6,261 bases of DNA from Helicobacteraceae bacterium (GCA_015488855.1 WFMY01000111.1:1-6261); one strand, 5' to 3'; shown: positions 1 through 6,183, numbered from the stretch's first letter. The notes: generated by a model from the letters alone, not told the origin. Made by a program: numbers and translations.

Positions 1-72
1 AAGCCCATTTCTTGGGGAGAGGTCAACCTCTTTAAAACTAAGATAATCTTTTAGATAAAACCGTTCAATCAT
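1..72 (-). CDS. recN: DNA repair protein RecN, N-terminal 24 codons (partial)
   Basis: RecN is an SMC-like ATPase that acts in the cytoplasm in recombinational repair of double-strand breaks. Only the start is visible: translation from the ATG at 72 gives MIERFYLKDYLSFKEVDLSP and then RNGL before the window ends. I recognise this as the first beta strands of the ABC-type head in campylobacterial RecN, just ahead of the Walker A loop, which lies outside the window. The start is well fixed because the ATG shares one base with the NAD kinase stop (TAATG), so the two genes are probably translationally coupled. C. jejuni has the same nadK-recN order, as I recall it. Whether the rest of the gene is intact cannot be seen. 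Confidence 0.85.
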   Translation of the reverse strand, partial: MIERFYLKDYLSFKEVDLSPRNGL

Positions 73-926
73 TACTCACCCCAACTAAGCTTTTCTTTAA
101 GCACTTCAAAATAATTAAACTCTTCTCTATGTATCAGTCGAACACGCTTTGAAGAGAGCCTTACATGAAGACTTTCTCCAAGCCTCAGCTCATGTTTGTC
201 TTGTCCATCAACAATAATGAGAGCCTTTGCATCAGAGGTTCTCATCTCTATAGCGTACTCACCGGGTAGCACTACAGGTCTTTGTGTAAGTGAATGTGGA
301 CAAATAGGTGTGAGTGCAAAAACATTTGTAAGTGGAAAAAGCACAGGTCCCCCTGCTGCCAAATTATAAGCAGTAGAACCTGTCGGTGTAGAGATGATAA
401 CTCCATCCCCATGATAAGTATTGAAAGCTTTTGAATCTACAAGTGTCTCTATGTGTATCATCGTTGAAACTGATGATCTTGTGAGTACGACATCATTAAA
501 TGCGTACATACTCAACTCCTCTTTATCTTTTTTAATAACAGCTTTAAGTATCGCTCTCTCATCCATTCTACATTTGCCTTGTACCATATTTGATACAAAT
601 TCATCAAGTTCTTCTAGATTCACATCAGCCATAAAACCAAGATTTCCCGCATAAACACCCAAGACAGGTATATCATAATCAAAAGATCTTCTCACTGCAG
701 AGATAAGGGTTCCATCTCCACCTATAGTAACTAGAACATCGTTTGTTTTGCAAAGTTTGAAAAATTCTGTCCCCTTTTCATCAATCATACTAGCACTACT
801 AGCATCAAGATTCACTTCAATATTATATTTATTAAATATATCTTTAAGGATAAAATAGCTTTTTCTAAGTTCGGGTGTAGCAGGTCTTAATATGACACCA
901 ATTTTTTTAATATTTAAATGTAGCAA
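72..926 (-). CDS. nadK: NAD kinase
   Basis: This cytoplasmic enzyme phosphorylates NAD to NADP using ATP or polyphosphate and is the only de novo source of NADP. The 284-residue length is normal for the family. Family motifs appear in order: GGDGT at residues 69-73 (the phosphate-binding loop with the essential Asp), NLGFMAD at 95-101, the NDVV element at 144-147 (NE/ND motif), GDG at 173-175 followed by TPTGSTAY at 180-187, and the C-terminal P-x-x-P-H-S-L segment around 207-213. The start codon is TTG. No ATG lies in frame before residue 47, an in-frame stop lies four codons upstream, and AAAGAG sits five bases ahead of the TTG. A TATAAT box 27 bases upstream probably drives nadK and recN together. 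The motifs make the function secure; the exact start is slightly less so. Confidence 0.95.
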   Translation of the reverse strand: MLHLNIKKIGVILRPATPELRKSYFILKDIFNKYNIEVNLDASSASMIDEKGTEFFKLCKTNDVLVTIGGDGTLISAVRRSFDYDIPVLGVYAGNLGFMADVNLEELDEFVSNMVQGKCRMDERAILKAVIKKDKEELSMYAFNDVVLTRSSVSTMIHIETLVDSKAFNTYHGDGVIISTPTGSTAYNLAAGGPVLFPLTNVFALTPICPHSLTQRPVVLPGEYAIEMRTSDAKALIIVDGQDKHELRLGESLHVRLSSKRVRLIHREEFNYFEVLKEKLSWGE

Positions 927-931
927 ATTAA

Positions 932-937
932 CTCTTT
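932..937 (-). promoter_or_regulatory. Ribosome binding site for nadK (decides TTG start)
   Basis: AAAGAG on the minus strand lies five bases before the TTG at 924-926. An in-frame TAA lies just upstream and no ATG or GTG is nearby, so this site supports TTG as the initiation codon. Confidence 0.6.
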
Positions 938-953
938 ATTAAAATTTTATCTT

Positions 954-959
954 ATTATA
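954..959 (-). promoter_or_regulatory. Probable -10 box of the nadK-recN promoter
   Basis: The minus strand reads TATAAT here, a perfect sigma-70 -10 hexamer, in a T/A-rich tract typical of campylobacterial promoters, which generally lack a conserved -35. A transcript starting about seven bases downstream would have a leader of roughly 20 bases before the nadK TTG. Four bases are shared with a plus-strand -10-like sequence. Confidence 0.55.
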
Positions 960-961
960 CT
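956..961 (+). promoter_or_regulatory. Candidate -10 box for the thioredoxin-like gene
   Basis: TATACT on the plus strand is one mismatch from consensus and would give a leader of about 60 bases before the ATG at 1029. No clear -35 is visible, as is usual in this group. Other AT-rich hexamers lie closer to the gene, so the placement is tentative. Confidence 0.35.
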
Positions 962-1017
962 ATTTTATCATTAAAAACTAGAAAATATGGCAAAATGTCA
1001 TGTTTTAAATTAAAAGT

Positions 1018-1023
1018 GAGGGA
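1018..1023 (+). promoter_or_regulatory. Ribosome binding site of the thioredoxin-like gene
   Basis: GAGGGA lies five bases upstream of the ATG at 1029. It is one of the strongest Shine-Dalgarno matches in the window and fixes the start of the secreted thioredoxin-like protein. Confidence 0.6.
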
Positions 1024-1028
1024 TACAG

Positions 1029-1463
1029 ATGAGAAAAATTATTTTACTTTTAGCTCTTAGTCTTAGTTTGTACGCATTGGAGATAGATAACTTTGCATCA
1101 AAAATGGGATACTACAGAGATTATAATACAGCTTTGAATGAAGCAAAAAAGCAGCATAAACCTTTGATGCTTTTAGTAGGGACTGATTATTGCCCTTGGT
1201 GTAGGAAGTTTGAAAGAAAAACGCTTCACTATCCTAAAGTAGTTGCTGAGATAAAACAAAACTTTGTAGCTGTTATTATAGATAAAAACAAAGATAAAGG
1301 TAGCTATCCCAACTCATATAAATCACCTATGACACCAGCAGTATTTTTTATAAATCCTCAAAATAGCAATATGCTTGGCAATAGTGTTGGATATATTAGA
1401 AAAAATGATTATTTAGAAAAACTTGAGAGTGTTTTATTCTTATACTCTCAAAAAGGCAAGTGA
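1029..1463 (+). CDS. Secreted thioredoxin-fold protein with CPWC active site
   Basis: This is a 144-residue thioredoxin-like protein, probably a periplasmic thiol-disulfide or disulfide-reducing factor. Residues 1-16 form a signal peptide: MRK, then a Leu/Ile-rich core, with likely cleavage after LYA. The mature part resembles the thioredoxin_7 group, also found as the C-terminal domain of DsbD-like proteins. It has KPLMLLVG at about 44-51, the redox motif C55-P-W-C58, an acidic strand ending in D85 and the cis-proline pair T102-P103 before VFFI. The whole mature protein is one small domain. GAGGGA five bases before the ATG supports the start. The stop overlaps the next gene by one base, so the two secreted products are probably made together and may work on the same target. 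The substrate is unknown. The fold and redox motif are clear from sequence; the physiological role is inference. Confidence 0.85.
   Translation: MRKIILLLALSLSLYALEIDNFASKMGYYRDYNTALNEAKKQHKPLMLLVGTDYCPWCRKFERKTLHYPKVVAEIKQNFVAVIIDKNKDKGSYPNSYKSPMTPAVFFINPQNSNMLGNSVGYIRKNDYLEKLESVLFLYSQKGK
1452..1456 (+). promoter_or_regulatory. Ribosome binding site deciding the start of the 1463 gene
   Basis: AAAGG lies six bases before the ATG at 1463 but only three before the alternative in-frame GTG at 1460. The spacing therefore favours the ATG, giving a 1-base TGATG overlap with the upstream stop. Confidence 0.5.
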
Positions 1464-1906
1464 TGTCAAAGTTACTTCTTAGCCTCATATTTTTAATCAC
1501 ACTAGCTTCGGCTAAACCCTTGCCTTACAATCTTGAAAACCTAAATAAATTAAATCTTTATTATGTAGATAAATCTGGTCTTTTTAGTAAAAAAGAGCAG
1601 CAAGAGATAAGTCAACATATAAAAAGTAGATTGCGAACAAGCGGTTTTAATCTTCATGCTGATGATCCAAGCACCTTAGTAGTCAGCATTAAGACAATAG
1701 ATATAGAAGATACCGTAATAGCATATATCACTTTGCTTGTTGGAGAAGAGGTCATAACAAAAAGAGATGACAACATAGAAACGATGGCACTCACCTATCA
1801 TCAATCAGACTTTCTTGAACTTGATGACCCAGTGATAGATATAAAAGAGGTTATTTATCGTTTACTAGAAGAGTTTTTACAACTCCACTCCGAAGATATG
1901 GAATAA
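1463..1906 (+). CDS. Small secreted protein of unknown function
   Basis: I do not recognise this protein. From the ATG at 1463 it has 147 residues; a GTG one codon earlier is possible but too close to the Shine-Dalgarno. Residues 1-17 are a textbook signal peptide (MSK, a Leu/Ile core, then A-S-A before Lys), without a lipobox cysteine, so the mature protein of about 130 residues should be soluble in the periplasm. The mature part has no cysteine and so cannot itself form a disulfide. It reads as mixed alpha/beta: a strand with LNLYYVDKSG, a helix rich in Lys/Glu/Gln, a strand TLVVSIKTIDI, another strand around VIAYITLLVGEEV, and a C-terminal amphipathic helix rich in Leu and Glu. The strand-helix-strand layout recalls small envelope proteins, but I can assign no family. 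Its one-base overlap with the CPWC protein suggests a shared process. Confidence 0.75.
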   Translation: MSKLLLSLIFLITLASAKPLPYNLENLNKLNLYYVDKSGLFSKKEQQEISQHIKSRLRTSGFNLHADDPSTLVVSIKTIDIEDTVIAYITLLVGEEVITKRDDNIETMALTYHQSDFLELDDPVIDIKEVIYRLLEEFLQLHSEDME

Positions 1907-1933
1907 AAAAGCAAGTGATAAGCCAAAGTAGGA

Positions 1934-1939
1934 TATAAT
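1934..1939 (+). promoter_or_regulatory. -10 box of the aspS-adk promoter
   Basis: TATAAT in the context GGATATAATCGCG is a perfect -10 hexamer. It lies 30 bases before the aspS ATG, which predicts a leader of about 24 bases. It falls in the 63-base gap after the unknown secreted-protein gene, so aspS-adk can be expressed independently of the upstream pair. Confidence 0.65.
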
Positions 1940-1955
1940 CGCGAAAATTTTTTAT

Positions 1956-1959
1956 AGGA
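1956..1959 (+). promoter_or_regulatory. Ribosome binding site of aspS
   Basis: AGGA lies ten bases before the ATG at 1970. The spacing is a little long, but it is the only purine-rich site in the short leader. Confidence 0.45.
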
Positions 1960-1969
1960 CTCTATATTT

Positions 1970-3727
1970 ATGAGAACTCATTATTGTACAGATGTAAGTG
2001 AAGCAAATGTTGGCCAAGAAGTTACGCTAACAGGTTGGGCAAATAGTTACCGTGATCATGGTGGAATTATCTTTATTGACTTAAGAGATAAAAGTGGGTT
2101 AATTCAGCTTACCTGCGATCCAGAAGACAGTGCATCTGCACATAAAGTTGCTGATGAAGTTCGCGATGAATTTGTTTTAATAGCAAAAGGTGTGGTAAGG
2201 CACAGAGGCGAAGGCCTGGTTAATCCAAGGTTGAAAACTGGAGCTATTGAAGTGATAGTTAGAGAGCTTATCATAGAAAACAGATCAGCGCCTATCCCTT
2301 TTACGCTCAATGATGATAATGTTAGCGAAGATGTAAGACTCAAGTATAGATACTTAGAGCTTCGTAAGCCAAGCGTGTATGAAACATTTCGTCTTCGTTC
2401 AAAAGCTGCTATTGCAGCAAGAAACTCACTCGATGCCAATGGCTTTTTAGAAGTAGAAACTCCCATCCTTACAAAATCAACACCTGAGGGTGCTAGAGAT
2501 TATCTTGTCCCTTCTCGTGTCCATGATGGTGAATTTTACGCACTACCTCAGTCCCCCCAACTTTTTAAACAACTTTTAATGGTTGGAGGATTTGATAGAT
2601 ATTTTCAGATAGCTAAATGCTTCCGTGATGAAGACTTACGCGCAGATAGACAGCCAGAATTTACTCAAATAGATGTTGAGATGAGTTTTTGTACTCAAGA
2701 AGATGTCATTAAAGTTGCTGAAGATTTACTAGAGTCTATGTTTAACGCCTGTGACATAGAGGTCAAAGCCCCTTTTAATCGCATTAAATACAGCGATGCA
2801 ATGGAATGGTATGGTTCAGATAAGCCAGATTTAAGGTATGATCTTAAGATGCTAGATGTTATTGATATTTTTGAGAGATGTGACAATGAGATTTTTACAA
2901 ATATAGCAAAAAAACCACATACAAACCGCATCAAAGCATTAAAGGTTCCTGGAGCTGATCTTGTCTTTTCAAAGCGTGAAATGAAAGGATTTGAAGATTT
3001 TGTTCGTAAGTTTGGCGCTCATGGTCTTGGTTATTTTCAAATGAAAGAAGATGGACTAAAAGGTCCACTTATAAAATTCTTTTCTGAGGACGATATTGCA
3101 CTTCTCATCCAAAGACTTGGTATGGAAGTTGGTGATGTCGTATTTTTTGGTGCTGGTGAGAAAAAAGTTGTTTGGGATTATATGGGAAGATTTAGAAATT
3201 TCATCGCTGAACATGAAAAAATGAATCTAATTGATCCAAACGCTTATGAATTTGTATGGGTAGTGGACTTCCCAATGTTTGAAGTGGAAGATGGACGCGT
3301 TAAAGCACTGCATCATCCATTTACACAACCAGTTGATACAGATAAAGAAGATGTAGAAGAGATAGAGTCTATCGCTTACGATATAGTCCTCAATGGTACA
3401 GAACTTGGTGGTGGATCTATGCGTATCCATAAAGAAGAGATGCAAGAGGAAGTCTTTAGACTCCTTGGTATAGAAGAGCAAGAGGCACAAGAGAAATTTG
3501 GTTTCTTGCTCGATGCTCTCAAATTTGGTGCGCCTCCACACGGTGGTTTTGCACTTGGTTTTGATAGACTTATGATGCTCATCTCAAAAAAAGCAAGTAT
3601 TCGTGATGTTATCGCTTTTCCTAAAACACAAAAAGCTTCTTGTGTGCTTACAAAAGCACCAAGTGAAGTAGATAATACACAACTTCGTGATCTACACATT
3701 AGACTTCGTGAACAAAAAAAATCATAA
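1970..3727 (+). CDS. aspS: Aspartyl-tRNA synthetase, probably non-discriminating (Asp/Asn)
   Basis: This cytoplasmic class II synthetase charges tRNA with aspartate using ATP. The 585 residues match the bacterial type: an N-terminal OB-fold anticodon-binding domain (about 1-105), a catalytic core, and the bacterial GAD insertion (about 285-420). Motif 1 is GFLEVETPIL at 158-167 and the flipping loop is STPEGARD at 170-177. QSPQ lies at 194-197, motif 2 starts FRDED at 218-222, NGTELGGGS is at 475-483, and motif 3 GFDR is at 530-533. His30 and Gly82 stand where discriminating E. coli AspRS has Leu and Lys, as I align them from memory. This points to an enzyme that also makes Asp-tRNA-Asn for conversion by GatCAB, as in Helicobacter. 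The start is supported by AGGA and the -10 box upstream. The stop overlaps adk by one base. Confidence 0.97.
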   Translation: MRTHYCTDVSEANVGQEVTLTGWANSYRDHGGIIFIDLRDKSGLIQLTCDPEDSASAHKVADEVRDEFVLIAKGVVRHRGEGLVNPRLKTGAIEVIVRELIIENRSAPIPFTLNDDNVSEDVRLKYRYLELRKPSVYETFRLRSKAAIAARNSLDANGFLEVETPILTKSTPEGARDYLVPSRVHDGEFYALPQSPQLFKQLLMVGGFDRYFQIAKCFRDEDLRADRQPEFTQIDVEMSFCTQEDVIKVAEDLLESMFNACDIEVKAPFNRIKYSDAMEWYGSDKPDLRYDLKMLDVIDIFERCDNEIFTNIAKKPHTNRIKALKVPGADLVFSKREMKGFEDFVRKFGAHGLGYFQMKEDGLKGPLIKFFSEDDIALLIQRLGMEVGDVVFFGAGEKKVVWDYMGRFRNFIAEHEKMNLIDPNAYEFVWVVDFPMFEVEDGRVKALHHPFTQPVDTDKEDVEEIESIAYDIVLNGTELGGGSMRIHKEEMQEEVFRLLGIEEQEAQEKFGFLLDALKFGAPPHGGFALGFDRLMMLISKKASIRDVIAFPKTQKASCVLTKAPSEVDNTQLRDLHIRLREQKKS

Positions 3728-4299
3728 TGCAACACCCTAAAAAACTTTTTCTTATTATCGGAGCTCCAGGCTCTGGTAAAACTACAGATGCCCAGCTTAT
3801 AGCACAAAGTGATGAGAGGATAACACACTACTCTACTGGAGATATGCTTAGAGCTGAAGTTGCAAGCAAAAGCGAACTTGGTAAAGAGATAGAGAGGTTT
3901 ATCTCTAAGGGTCTCATAGTCCCTATTAAAATCGCCATAGCCACTATAACAAATGCTATTAAAAATGCACCTACAGATATTATCATGCTAGATGGTTACC
4001 CGAGAAGTATGGAGCAGCTTAACGCATTAGAAGATTATTTGGATGACACCTTAGAACTCAAAAGTGTTATCGAAGTAGTTGTAAGTGAACAGACTGCTAG
4101 AGATAGAGTTTTAGGTAGAAACCGTGGTACAGATGACAAAATAAAAGTATTTAATAATCGCATAAAAGTCTATAATGAACCTTTAAAAGAGATTCAAAAA
4201 TTTTATAAGAAAAAAAATATTTTAAAAGTTATTAGCGGAGAAGCTAGTATTGAAGAGGTTGTTGAGGATATGCAGAGTTTTATAAACTCTAAAATTTAG
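3727..4299 (+). CDS. adk: Adenylate kinase (short-LID type)
   Basis: This cytoplasmic enzyme interconverts ATP + AMP and 2 ADP, keeping adenylate pools in balance. Of 190 residues, the P-loop GAPGSGKTT occupies 12-20, the AMP-binding STGDMLR is at 36-42, and DGYPRS at 89-94 is followed by Gln97. The LID hinge region carries R131, R133, D136-D137 and R145, in the family pattern of arginines that close over the phosphates. The LID is the short form without the four-cysteine zinc site, which explains a length below the roughly 215 residues of the long form. Tyr in DGYPRS (Phe in most bacteria) is usual in Campylobacterota as far as I recall. The ATG overlaps the aspS stop (TAATG) and lacks a good Shine-Dalgarno, so translation is probably coupled to aspS. 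Confidence 0.96.
   Translation: MQHPKKLFLIIGAPGSGKTTDAQLIAQSDERITHYSTGDMLRAEVASKSELGKEIERFISKGLIVPIKIAIATITNAIKNAPTDIIMLDGYPRSMEQLNALEDYLDDTLELKSVIEVVVSEQTARDRVLGRNRGTDDKIKVFNNRIKVYNEPLKEIQKFYKKKNILKVISGEASIEEVVEDMQSFINSKI
4274..4290. terminator. Perfect inverted repeat at the adk 3' end (weak terminator candidate)
   Basis: AGAGTTT and AAACTCT form a 7-bp stem around a 3-base TAT loop, inside the last codons of adk. On the plus strand it is followed by AAAATTT rather than a clean T run, so it is a poor intrinsic terminator. It lies at the convergent adk/truD junction, where a two-way terminator would be expected, and no better hairpin is present in the 49-base gap. Confidence 0.25.
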
Positions 4300-4348
4300 T
4301 TGAGAAGTCCTCTGCAATATGTTGCTTATGTTTACGAAGTTTCCGTAC

Positions 4349-5347
4349 TTAGGCAGTATAGTTTTTTCCAGCAATAGCTTCTATAAATACAGTAGCGTAT
4401 GACCCTTTAGGTAAGGTAAAACTCATGCGTAGTTTTGTCTCTTTTTTAATGTATTGGCACTTAATATCTTCTGGGTAGATAAGAGCAACTCGTCTATGCC
4501 CTTTTTCTTGCAAAAATTCATCATCATATTTTACCTCAATAACTCTTGCAGCATCTCTAGCACGGAACACATCACGACCACATAGAAGCCCTGTAGGTAT
4601 AGTTTTATGCGATAAAAAATCTTTTGTAGGCATAATTTTAGGTGTTATCAGTTTACTTTCTCCTGCAAGATAGACATCACCATCAAGTAAAAGAAACTTT
4701 TTTTCGTTTTCTTCTCTTGAAGTTATAACTCTTTCTCTAAGCCATTCATTGAAAAATTTACTTTGATAGATAGAGATTAAAAAGTTTTTTACCTTATTAT
4801 CAGCGATGTGCAAATCTCCTGCTATCATCTCTTTAGCTTGTTTTATACTATCATTATCTCTTCCAAATCTTTGATACCCAAAATAATTTGGCAAACCATT
4901 TTTAGCTGTAGCTCTTGCTATTTTTTCTATTTGTCCTGCTTCTATATTTGTTATCTCTTGAAGATTTACAGTAAACTTATTTCCTTTTAAATCTCCCATG
5001 CGAATTGCTCTATCATGTTGTATCATACTTAGAATTTTTATGTTTTTATTGTGGAATTTTTTAAGTGATTTTTCATACTTTGCATCTACTGAGATATACT
5101 GAGTTGTTGTAGCATGTTTGTCTTTGAGACCAGCATAGCCTATCTTTTGAGCATTTATGTCTAAAAATTCTGCAAAAACTGCTACCATATCCCATGTTGT
5201 AAATTCCACCTTTTTTATGTGGAGGATAAGATACTTACCTTTCCCCTTAAACTCATAAAGTGGCACTTCATCTACTATAAAATCTGTTGGTGTTTGTGTG
5301 AACTTAAAATTAACTCTATTTTCACTAAGGTATACTCTTTTTCTCAT
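4349..5347 (-). CDS. truD: tRNA pseudouridine(13) synthase TruD
   Basis: TruD isomerises uridine 13 in the D-arm of tRNA (notably tRNA-Glu) to pseudouridine, in the cytoplasm and without cofactors. The 332 residues are full length; the E. coli protein has 349. The signature GYAGLKDKHATTTQ spans residues 70-83, with catalytic Asp76. KGNKFTVNL at 111-119 and NYFGYQRFG at 154-162 are further family blocks, followed by the TruD-specific insertion domain (about 165-295). The C-terminal LPKGSYATVFIEAI at 313-326 closes the catalytic fold. The ATG overlaps the ribF stop by four bases (ATGA), with no strong Shine-Dalgarno, so translation is probably coupled to ribF as the last visible gene of the tlyA-ribF-truD operon. 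The gene is convergent with adk. In C. jejuni truD lies elsewhere, as I recall, so this linkage is not universal in the phylum. Confidence 0.96.
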   Translation of the reverse strand: MRKRVYLSENRVNFKFTQTPTDFIVDEVPLYEFKGKGKYLILHIKKVEFTTWDMVAVFAEFLDINAQKIGYAGLKDKHATTTQYISVDAKYEKSLKKFHNKNIKILSMIQHDRAIRMGDLKGNKFTVNLQEITNIEAGQIEKIARATAKNGLPNYFGYQRFGRDNDSIKQAKEMIAGDLHIADNKVKNFLISIYQSKFFNEWLRERVITSREENEKKFLLLDGDVYLAGESKLITPKIMPTKDFLSHKTIPTGLLCGRDVFRARDAARVIEVKYDDEFLQEKGHRRVALIYPEDIKCQYIKKETKLRMSFTLPKGSYATVFIEAIAGKNYTA

Positions 5348-6183
5348 AATGCTAAAATCTTTAATTGTTTTTGAGCGATAAGGATATCTTTGCTTATCGC
5401 TTGTTTTAACTCATCTAGTGAATCAAACTTTTTGTTGTCTCGTATAAAAAAGACGAAACTGATACTTGCATTTTTTTTGCACAGCACTTCGCCATCAAGT
5501 ATGTGACTCTCTATGGCGAAACTTCCATCCGTACTTACTCTATGCCCCACAAAACTTACAGAGGGATGGTAATGTTCTTCATCATCTATGCGTGTTAAAC
5601 TCACATAGACACCCTCTTTTGGTGTTAAAAATCTTGATGCATTAATGTTAATAGTTGCTACTAACTTTTTTTTACCGATCCCCTGTCCTGCTTCTAGTTT
5701 TCCACGGATGGTATAGTTATGCCCCAAAAAATCATTGGCCCCATTGATATCACCAATGCTCAGTTTTTGCCGAATCTTATGTGAATGGATAGAATCATCA
5801 TGAAGTTTCACCTCCTCTACAACAACAACCGTACCACTAAACAAGGCTCTTAAATCATCAAAGTTATATTTTCTATCTTTTCCAAAATGAAAGTCATAAC
5901 CCACTATAATCTTCTCTAAAGAGGGGAATTTTTCTTCTAAAAATGCGATAAACTCTTCGCCATTGAGATGCCTTATGTCTTCAAGTTCGAGATAAAACAT
6001 AGGATAATGCGTAAAATTTTCTCGCTCTTTTTGTAGTGTGAGGTTTGCATAACCTGTCTCTATCACGACGACACAACCTGCATTACCCAATTCACTAAAA
6101 AGCCTTTGATGCCCTATATGCATCCCATCAAAACCACCTATGGCGATGGCGGAACTATTTTTTATAGCAGTAACAGTACTCAA
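5344..6183 (-). CDS. ribF: Bifunctional riboflavin kinase / FMN adenylyltransferase
   Basis: RibF makes FMN from riboflavin and then FAD from FMN, both with ATP, in the cytoplasm. The N-terminal nucleotidyltransferase domain (about 1-140) has GGFDGMHIGHQ at 16-26, which holds the HxGH nucleotide site, then GYDFHFGKDR at 95-104 and HSHKIRQKL at 133-141 (the ISSTxIR-like element). The C-terminal kinase domain (about 150-279) has GQGIGKKKLVATIN at 166-179, GVY at 191-193 and the likely catalytic Glu225 in ESHILD. At 279 residues it is shorter than the roughly 310 of many RibF proteins. Its kinase motif departs from the usual GxPTAN (Pro replaced by Ala176, though T177 and N179 remain). The start is TTG: the next ATG, codon 21, is inside the active-site motif, and AGAGGG sits five bases upstream. 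It overlaps tlyA by 29 bases and truD by 4. No FMN riboswitch is visible. Confidence 0.94.
   Translation of the reverse strand: MSTVTAIKNSSAIAIGGFDGMHIGHQRLFSELGNAGCVVVIETGYANLTLQKERENFTHYPMFYLELEDIRHLNGEEFIAFLEEKFPSLEKIIVGYDFHFGKDRKYNFDDLRALFSGTVVVVEEVKLHDDSIHSHKIRQKLSIGDINGANDFLGHNYTIRGKLEAGQGIGKKKLVATININASRFLTPKEGVYVSLTRIDDEEHYHPSVSFVGHRVSTDGSFAIESHILDGEVLCKKNASISFVFFIRDNKKFDSLDELKQAISKDILIAQKQLKILAL

Larger units (their letters stand above)
1450..1920 (+). repeat. Imperfect 16-base direct repeat flanking the unknown secreted-protein gene
   Basis: Positions 1450-1465 and 1905-1920 match at 14 of 16 bases, sharing the core GCAAGTGAT after a run of A. Each copy sits at the end of a gene: the first spans the CPWC-protein stop and next start, the second follows the next stop. 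CAAAG follows both copies at slightly different spacing. This may be chance in AT-rich DNA or the trace of a duplication or insertion. Confidence 0.3.

Noticed and set aside
421..654. Plus-strand open frame opposite nadK
   Set aside because: It is antisense to the conserved NAD kinase core and has no ribosome binding site or recognisable protein.
988..1000. TGGCA-AAA-TGTCA, an imperfect inverted repeat upstream of the thioredoxin-like gene, considered as an operator
   Set aside because: Five-base arms with a central mismatch are too short to separate from chance, and I know no matching regulator motif.
2104..2934. Minus-strand open frames at 2104-2466 and 2695-2934
   Set aside because: They are antisense to the aspS catalytic and anticodon regions, with Ser/Leu-rich translations typical of shadow frames and no recognisable domain.
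3376..3828. 150-codon minus-strand open frame across the aspS-adk junction, and a 104-codon one at 3227-3541
   Set aside because: Both lie antisense to strongly motif-supported aspS and adk, have Ser/Cys-rich low-quality translations and match no family I know.
4314..4325. GCAA/TTGC hairpin in the adk-truD gap, considered as a terminator
   Set aside because: The stem is only four base pairs and no T run follows on either strand.
4808..4990. Short hydrophobic plus-strand open frame opposite truD
   Set aside because: The hydrophobic, Ser/Ile/Tyr-rich translation comes from AT-rich antisense of Lys/Glu codons. No supporting start signal.
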